Origin: Anastrepha obliqua
Taxonomy: Eukaryota; Arthropoda; Insecta; Diptera; Tephritidae
Assembly: GCF_027943255.1 (NCBI RefSeq)
Contig: NC_072893.1
Location: forward strand, 113,583,784 to 113,647,783
Direction: 5' to 3'
Length of the DNA: 64,000 nucleotides
Positions 58,001-64,000 of this stretch are shown here, in pieces. Positions within the stretch are counted from its first letter, which is position 1; every line of letters begins with the position of its first letter. The translations under genes and the position numbers were made by a program. Under the pieces are notes generated by a model that had not been told where the DNA came from, searched no databases, and saw only the letters and a program-made list of their open reading frames with translations.

Positions 58001-61000
58001 TATGGTGTATAAGTTCGCCTTAGCGGGCGATGAACACTTTTCACGGAGCGTCGATTTACGTAATACAATTTTACGATTTATAAACGCAATAAATACTGAA
58101 AAAAATTATGTATTTAATTTGACAGTAATCACGCGTGATCTGTCAAAAAAAGCCTATTGGGAAAAGTACCTACAATCCGATCACCCTTTACTAGACGTGC
58201 TGTCCTTACAGTTAATCTAGTAGTGGTTGATAGTGATTTGCTCATTTGTTATTTTTTTTATAAATCCTCGAGTTTTGTGATAAATTTCAACTAAATGAGT
58301 TCCAGAAGAAGAACTTTTACACCATTATTTATAATCTTAGTGAGTTATTAGTTATATTGTCGGGTAATATTATGAAAAAGGTGATATTTCATTTTTATAT
58401 GTGACTTTTGTAAGGTTATATTGAACGACCCATTTGAGGAGCAGTGGGAATAGGTCTTGAAATTCAGTTTCAGAAAAATTCAAAAACAATATAACGCATA
58501 TTTGTATATAATTTAAGCGCTACTTTTTTGATATATATAACAAAAACAACAATTATTTAAAAATGTATTGCCTTGGCACAATATGGGTTGAATGAAATTA
58601 GCGCAAATTAAATGAAATTCATGCAGTTCACACTCACCCAAAGCATCTGAATATGACGCTCTTAAGCCACACAAAGAAGTTGAATTCCGCTGTCAAGCCT
58701 GGCTTTACAGCTGGATTAGCTGTTCCCACATAGAACCAAACAATGAACACAACCACAAAGCAAGTGAGCGCATAATACCAGTTAACGAGCATCATTACGA
58801 GCAGCTTCAGAAATGTCTGTAATAAAATATTTAAATAAATTCCACTTTAAATACTTCATTTCACGATTGCCCGCTAACTTACGCCCATCAGCGACGCCCA
58901 ACGATTGCAGAATGGTGAATACCAGTTCTTCGTCTTGGAGTGAATGGGCAAACGTATGGGCGCTATAGGCTCTTCATCCTCAGCAGTCTGCTCTGCAGAT
59001 CCGCTATCCGGCGCGTTTGTGCTATTGTAACCGTCACGGAAACCAACAACATTTGGATCGTTGCCATACTGTTGCTGTTGGATATGATTGCTTTCAGTCT
59101 CATGATTGCTCGGCGCCGCCGCTGCAGCAGCAGCAGCAGCAGCAGTAGATGACGTGGTGTTTGAAGGCACATGATGTGGTGAATTTTGTGGTGTTTGTTG
59201 TAAGTTTTTATGACGTACACGATCTGGAAATAATAAATCCAAATCGTTGCTATCCTGTCCAGGCGATTGTGTCGCACCGTAACGTCGCGTCTCATACGAT
59301 GGACTGGACGCTTGTATGCGGAAGCGTTCTTCGCGTTGCTCTTGTATGTCGAAAGTTTGTGCCAAAGCAAAGTAGGAGTAATCAATGCAGGCATATGTTA
59401 GCAGGAAAGGCATGGTCACAATGGGCGCCAGGAAGTTTATATCACCCACTATGATGAATGTGACGGTAACAACAGCTACAACACCCATGGCGTAGAGTGG
59501 CACTTTATTGGGGCCGCGCTGTTAATTTGAAATTAAAAATAAAAACAAGAAATTTTTGTAAATAATGGCGTCAATTAAACTAAACAATGTTTTTCACTTA
59601 CACCCTTGCCTAGCACATCTATGCCGGGTATAACGCTTTCATTGGCTATACTTTGCAATACGCGCGGTGTGCCGTACATAGCGCCCAAGCACGAAGACAT
59701 GCTGGACACATAAATTCCGGCGAGTAGTAGAAACGGCACTGCTGAGACCTTCACAGCTATCATGAAATCGGTAAGCAGCGTAGGGCGCGTACAGGTCGCC
59801 CCCAAAAATAGCACGAATACCATGTAAAGGAAAGTGCTGAAATCAAAAAACGCACACAAAGTAAATTTCATGTTGACCTACAAAACAAAAAAAATAGTCC
59901 CCGCACTTACGACGTGCCGAATGCCGCCAATGTGCCATTAGGTATATCTGTTGAAGGCGCGCGCAAGTCACCGCTCATATTGATGCCAGACAGCACGCCG
60001 GTCACAGTTGGAAAGAATACGCCGAACACCCTAAACCAGGAATACCCATCCTCATACTTTGGCATTAAATTGTCCCAGAAATTGCTGCTGTCCCAACCAT
60101 CAAACCCGTTATCTGTAAGTGAGCATAAAAAATTTTATTATATTCAATGCAGTAATTTTCCCCACAAAATTTACCTGAATCACCGCCTATGAAGCTGCCC
60201 ACCATAAAGTCCAAAGCTGATACCAAGAGTATCATCAGCAATATGAACTGTAGCTTAATGACCCATTTAACACCAGCCACATTTATGCAGCCAAGCAGCA
60301 GCACCGCTGCTGTAGCAAATCCACGTATCGCCCACTTGTTGTCCTCCAGTCCGACAAGGCCGGCCATACTCTCGCCGAAACCCATGACATTTAAAGCGCA
60401 ACCAACCGCCTGTCCGAAACAGTACAGCAAGCCCAATGAACCGCCAAAGCGTGAGCCCAATGTATGAGCTATGAGGAAATAAACACCGCCACTCTCCACA
60501 CGACACCGCTCACAAATGCCCACGGCCGAAAGCACTGAGACTAAAGCAATCACTACAGTGCAAAAAATAATTAGCACTGCATTGATTATGCCCGCTTGCG
60601 CTACAATCCAACCAGAACGCAAAAAGACAATCACACCGAATACATTTATAAGGCAGGAGGTAAATACGCCATCCCAAGTACCGAAAAGCACTGGTTGTGA
60701 GATAAAGAAATTCGAACGCCACCTGTAATAAATTAATTTGCAATATTCGTGTTATCATTTTTACGTCTTTTTTTTTGTTTTGTTTTATTGCTGTTCGGTT
60801 ACCATGGCTTATCGCCCTGTTCGTCAGCGAATATCTCATTACGTCCAGACGCTTGATGTCCGCCCGCTGCATAAGTGTACTCATTGCCCAAATCCACAAA
60901 ACCACCAGAATTTCCCCGTTGCCGAAAGTTAGCGACTACAACATCGCCTGGTCCATCATCATCCAGTCCGAAGCGATTCCAATCAACTTGGCGACGTCCA

Positions 61001-61035
61001 ACGCCATTAGCGCGACCACCGCCGTTATTACTCAT
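55056..61035 (-). CDS. SLC12A8-like (CCC9) cation-chloride cotransporter family protein, seven exons
   Basis: A membrane transporter of the SLC12 family. Exons, minus strand: 61035-60803, 60722-60175, 60112-59911, 59836-59602, 59518-58883, 58816-58638, 55215-55056. Every intron starts GT and ends AG, and the phases match, giving 730 residues; I recall human SLC12A8 at about 714. Residues 1-77 are a hydrophilic Gly/Asn-rich N terminus. From about 85, LFGTWDGVFTSCLINVFGVI opens the transmembrane core; ESGGVYFLIAHTLG, VFFPTVTGVLSGINMSGDLR (family signature) and LGAMYGTPRVLQSIA follow. The segment after about 410 has two more hydrophobic stretches, then a roughly 150-residue hydrophilic insert with ten alanines and poly-Gln. 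Exon 6 carries FLKLLVMMLVNWYYALTCFV. The last exon encodes QYEQVVVTP and ENADFSQRSRYHHSA, a tail resembling what I know of SLC12A8. Transported substrate is not deducible here. Other SLC12 members are less likely because of this tail. Confidence 0.93.
55240..57190 (-). repeat. degenerate A-rich array with recurring AAAGTCTCAAAAA, in intron 6
   Basis: The phrase TTAAAGTCTCAAAAA recurs more than fifteen times (for example about 55289, 55376, 55499, 55529, 55842, 55864, 55925, 56475, 56592, 56632, 56720 and 56831) between (AAAT)n and poly-A tracts, with irregular spacing. It is interrupted by the MITE at 56123-56378. It lies wholly within the last intron of the SLC12A8-like gene. Confidence 0.85.
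56123..56378 (+). mobile_element. 256-bp chimeric MITE, copy 2
   Basis: Same length and architecture as 47611-47866, with TA on both sides (56121-56122 and 56379-56380) and outer 36-bp inverted repeats (left TCGCCCCCTAAATAC, one change; right perfect). The interior is again a single mariner arm. Located in intron 6 of the SLC12A8-like gene. Confidence 0.9.
57283..58188 (-). mobile_element. 906-bp deleted Tc1/mariner relic in intron 6
   Basis: Flanked by TA (57281-57282 and 58189-58190). Inverted ends AAGGGTGATC at left and GATCACCCTT at right. Minus-strand traces of transposase include KPASIEALKATIIKVIYEIP, RVIQNWCLRDPESRRSCG, DGATCHTAREIMDVLRRCFG and ERYSAIINDFLMPEIEVYDL. The N-terminal domain is deleted. 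Same broad type as the DD41D relic at 786-2010. Confidence 0.85.
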
Positions 61036-61248
61036 CGCTATTTTTGATGATACGTATTAACGGAATGTAACCAGTTAACTTTCTATATTTGTTGGCTTTT
61101 GTTTATCACTATTTTTGGTGCTCCACGCAGGCAATTGGACTTCAATATACCACAAACAGCCTGCGTGCCAGCTGATCGCTTACCGCACTTTTTTCAGTGT
61201 TTACTGCCTTTGCCTTTGGAGGAATTGCTGTTTATTCAATAATTCCAT
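61036..61248. promoter_or_regulatory. short interval upstream of the SLC12A8-like start codon
   Basis: A 213-bp interval that must contain at least part of the 5' untranslated region of the minus-strand gene. If the plus-strand ORF at 61249 is real it would be a divergent promoter. No TATA box or clear initiator was identified. Confidence 0.35.
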
Positions 61249-61494
61249 ATGTTAGCGTTTCGTAGGCGTGGTTTTGTACCGATTTTCGTTGCCAAGAAAA
61301 GTTGGTTTTACCAAGAAGTGCATTTACGACTTTTTTATTTATTTGTTGTGTGTGTGTCATTCAGTTGTCAAACTGATGTCATCTTCAGCGCTACCAGATG
61401 GCGGCAGCTGGCCTTTGAGAACAAATTTCAATGGATTGAGGAATTCCTGTTGCTTTGCACAGTGGAACAAGTGGAGCGATATTACAAGCCGTGA
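61249..61494 (+). CDS. small ORF of unknown function, 81 codons
   Basis: Reads MLAFRRRGFVPIFVAKKSWF, then a hydrophobic stretch LFYLFVVCVSF (about residues 29-39) and a charged, aromatic C terminus including RWRQLAFENKFQWIEEFLLL and VEQVERYYKP. Base composition is clearly less AT-rich than the flanks, and an AATAAA lies 37 bp after the stop. The AG at 61387 just before CGCTACCAGATGG could be a splice acceptor, so the second half may be an exon of something larger. No family recognised. Confidence 0.35.
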   Translation: MLAFRRRGFVPIFVAKKSWFYQEVHLRLFYLFVVCVSFSCQTDVIFSATRWRQLAFENKFQWIEEFLLLCTVEQVERYYKP

Positions 61495-61539
61495 TAAAAA
61501 ATTATGATTTCAAGTTTATGTGAAATATAAAATAAATTA

Positions 61540-62049
61540 TTTGTTGTAACAAAACTCCACAAAAATTGCTCGTTAGTATATATGGGCATTTCTCCAATGT
61601 CGAATGCGACATTCGTACGCATTCAAAGTGAAAAAAAACATATACCAAAACAGTATTTTATTTTGACAAAAGGCGAAAGCTATAGCACTTGATTAGCACT
61701 ACGATTGGTGCTAAGGTTGATTTTGGGAAATTGTTCGTTTTCAAGATAATTACAAAAAATCAAACCATTCGCATGCGACAAAAACAGAAGTCGCTTTCAA
61801 AGCAAAAAAATCAAATACTTTTTTCAGCGAAACCTGAAGAAATATATTAACGCGACTAATTTTTAAATGTTATGCATTGATGTATCTTAATAATGCTTTT
61901 TATTTTATTCAAAAATATTAAGTAGTCTATTTTTTATTTAATTTTAATCACTGTCGCACGCGACATGTCCATCATACTTTTTATGTTAATTTTTTTACTT
62001 TTTATGTAATTAGACATGCAAAAGATGATTATAAATGATTTTTAATATA
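61540..62049. other. non-coding stretch
   Basis: AT-rich; nothing recognised. Confidence 0.4.
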
Positions 62050-63250
62050 TCTTATATATAAAATAAAGTCAACTTTTTGTGTGTGTTCGCTAACCGGCCG
62101 TGTCTTTGCACCGAATTAAACCAAACTTACAAACATTGTTAAGAATGTATTGAAGATGGTTTCCGTATAGTTTGGATACCTATTGGTGGATAGGGTTCGA
62201 GATATAGGTCAAAACGTGGACCCGGGTAACCTTCGGATGTGTATGTACAATATGGGTATCAAATGGAAGCTGTTGTTAAATGCTTTAGTGTGTATTTTTC
62301 ATGCGGCTCCGTGACTAGGGTCTCGAGATAGAGACCAAAACGTGGACCCTAGAATGTGTTTGTACAATATGGATATCAAATTGAAGCTGTTGGTGAATGC
62401 TTTAGTACAGAGTATTTTTCATGCCGCTCCGTGACTGGGGTCTCGAGATATAGGTCAAAACGTGGACCCGGGTAACCTTTGGTTGTGTATGTACAATATG
62501 GGTATCAAATGAAAGCTGTTGATAAGTGCTTTAATACGGGGTAATTTTCATACCTATTGATGACTAGGGTCTCGAAATATATGCCAAAACGTGGACCCGC
62601 CGTGTGTTTGGCAACGCGTACAGCGTTCTTTTGAACCAGCCATAATGTCGTTTACTTTTTTTAACGCTTAGGGCGGAACTGAACTGTCAAATTTACAGTG
62701 TGAGTTACAATGTGTCAATATTTCTTTCTGATTTGGATGCCATAAAGAGAAGACGTAAGTGCAAAGTGTAACAATTTTTTGTGAATTTTTTTGGAGTGGA
62801 TTTTGGAACAGTGAATAATTTCTTACGAAATTTGAGAATTAAATGTGAAATCCGAATGTTCAAATGAAATTATGTGTTCGTGGAAAAAAAATGTTTTTCG
62901 TTTTTGTTTTTTTTTTTAATATAAAAGGATAATGGTTAAAAAAGCTCCAATGCTTAATAAAACATATAAATTGAAACGAAAAATTCATGGATGATCAGGA
63001 AAAAAGACGATTGATTCTTAGTTATTCATTTGCGTTGATTTGAAATTTAAAAACAATCTTCTTTTTTCCTGATTTTCAATTTATATTTTATATTTACTCA
63101 AAAACAAATAGAAAAACAAAAAATATTGTTTATGCCAAAGCGCTTGAATAAAGAATAAAGAAATAAATAATATGAAAACCATAGCTTTTCTGTTCTAAAC
63201 CATATCTATTCTATTTTAGTGTGCCCAGCGAAGAGGGCCGGGTTTGCTAG
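62050..63250 (+). mobile_element. non-autonomous Helitron-like element
   Basis: Begins TCTTATATATAAAATAAAGT preceded by A (62049) and ends GGGTTTGCTAG followed by T (63251). This matches the known Helitron rule of 5' TC, 3' CTAG and insertion between A and T. A short hairpin-capable segment, GCCCAGCGAAGAGGGC, lies 11 bp from the 3' end. No Rep-helicase coding sequence is present. It contains a four-unit tandem repeat (62185-62600). Confidence 0.75.
62185..62600 (+). repeat. four tandem units of about 127 bp inside the Helitron
   Basis: The block GGGTCTCGAGATATAGGTCA then AAACGTGGACCC occurs near 62187, 62319, 62439 and 62568. Each is followed by GTRTGTACAATATGGGTATC and a GCTTTAGTAC..TTTTTCATGC segment. 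Minisatellites inside Helitrons are common in insects. Confidence 0.88.
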
Positions 63251-63370
63251 TTCAATATATTTATTTTCACAACCAAAATTATAAAGTTAACAAAATATCT
63301 TCAATAAAGAAAACCCAAAATAAGTATATTAATCTTATATACTATGTAAAAACAAAGAGCGGAAACTAAC

Positions 63371-63829
63371 TTAACTGAGAATAGTATTACTAATGTCAAA
63401 TAAAGTTCTTTTAATGGAATATGCAGTCCTAGCTGCTTCTAACTGTTGACCATCGCAACAAAACGAATGCAACTGGGATATACCTGGAATATTTTTCACT
63501 TCCTTCCATTTTTCGTCCAACTTATAATGAAGAGACAAATTTTCAATTTGAGCAGATGGCATAAAATACATTTTAATTCCATTTGTGTTGTTTTGTGCAC
63601 ATTGATAAAACGATAGTGCATCTGGTAAAACAACGTTTTTAGATTTTGTTATTTGCCACACTTTTCTTTTAATGACGGCTCCAACTCCATCAACGGCTCC
63701 CTTTCCGTGAGAACTAGCAAAAAAATTCCATTCCATATATATACATCCAATTTGTTTAATAATGTCATTCAAGCTTGTCAAAATGTATTTATTTTTTAAA
63801 CTGAGCGCAGCTTCCAACAGAAAATATTA
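63371..63829 (-). pseudogene. second SHGKG-family fragment
   Basis: A 148-codon minus ORF reading MEAALSLKNKYILTSLNDII, then FFASSHGKGAVDGVGAVIKR, YFMPSAQIENLSLHYKLDE, VKNIPGISQLHSFCCDGQQL and a stop. These correspond block by block to FATSHGKGVIDGVGGNIKR, YVPSSEIYERI and ITGVSNFHF at 52430-52690. Only the C-terminal third is present, without stops. It could be the last exon of a longer gene on the minus strand, but no matching upstream exon was seen before the window ends. Confidence 0.65.
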
Positions 63830-64000
63830 AAATCTTTGAAAAATGCCCATAATTTTTTTTAATTTCGATTAAAAGGTTTAAAACAAAAACAAATACGTCG
63901 TGTTTATTGTGCGTAAGTTTATCGACTTTTTAGTTGATTATCATGTACTGTATCATAATACATGTTCCTTTAAAATTGTATAATCCAACAACCAATAATG
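63830..64000. other. end of window, non-coding
   Basis: AT-rich; nothing recognised. Confidence 0.4.

Noticed and set aside
60189..60467. Plus-strand ORFs over the cotransporter exons
   Set aside because: Antisense shadows of the SLC12A8-like exons, whose splice phases are fully consistent.

Overview
The window is AT-rich, repeat-dense eukaryotic DNA with spliced genes, poly-T/poly-A tracts, tRNA-derived SINEs, GAA- and CAA-tailed LINEs and many Tc1/mariner elements. This points to a higher fly. A tephritid fruit fly is my best guess, because of the mariner types (DD34D, DD41D rosa-like, DD37D maT-like) and the SINE core, but no marker settles the genus.

Only one host gene is convincing. 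It is a seven-exon cation-chloride cotransporter of the SLC12A8 (CCC9) type on the minus strand (61035 down to 55056). All six introns have GT..AG borders and compatible phases, and the joined reading frame is 730 codons. Its last intron (about 3.4 kb) holds a degenerate A-rich repeat array, a 256-bp MITE and a deleted mariner. A small unassigned ORF (61249-61494, plus) starts 214 bp upstream of its start codon.

Layout: 0-13.4 kb holds a DD41D mariner relic, a mariner scrap, one apparently intact 348-codon DD34D mariner (6075-7330), a 210-bp tandem array split by a 1.1-kb insertion, and another mariner relic. 14.8-24.1 kb has AT-rich tandem repeats, a mariner relic with a LINE tail inserted in it, a maT-like relic and a 0.64-kb ATTTT array. 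24.3-27.2 kb is a decayed DNA transposon with roughly 560-bp terminal inverted repeats and CACTGG ends. 28-49.6 kb is mainly LINE fragments, SINEs, tRNA-like sequences and a 1.6-kb array of a 119-bp repeat. 49.9-53.2 kb holds a decayed transposase-like gene (SHGKG family) flanked by repeated TACGTGACGC motifs and split by a mariner with about 190-bp inverted repeats. 55-61 kb is the SLC12A8-like gene. 62.05-63.25 kb is a Helitron-like element, and 63.4-63.8 kb is a second, diverged SHGKG fragment.

The most interesting signals are: the SHGKG element with its direct motif array; a MITE family made of one mariner inverted repeat wrapped in different terminal repeats; a SINE whose 3' end matches the neighbouring LINE 3' end (GCGCCAATTA); the intact mariner; and the long-TIR CACTGG element.
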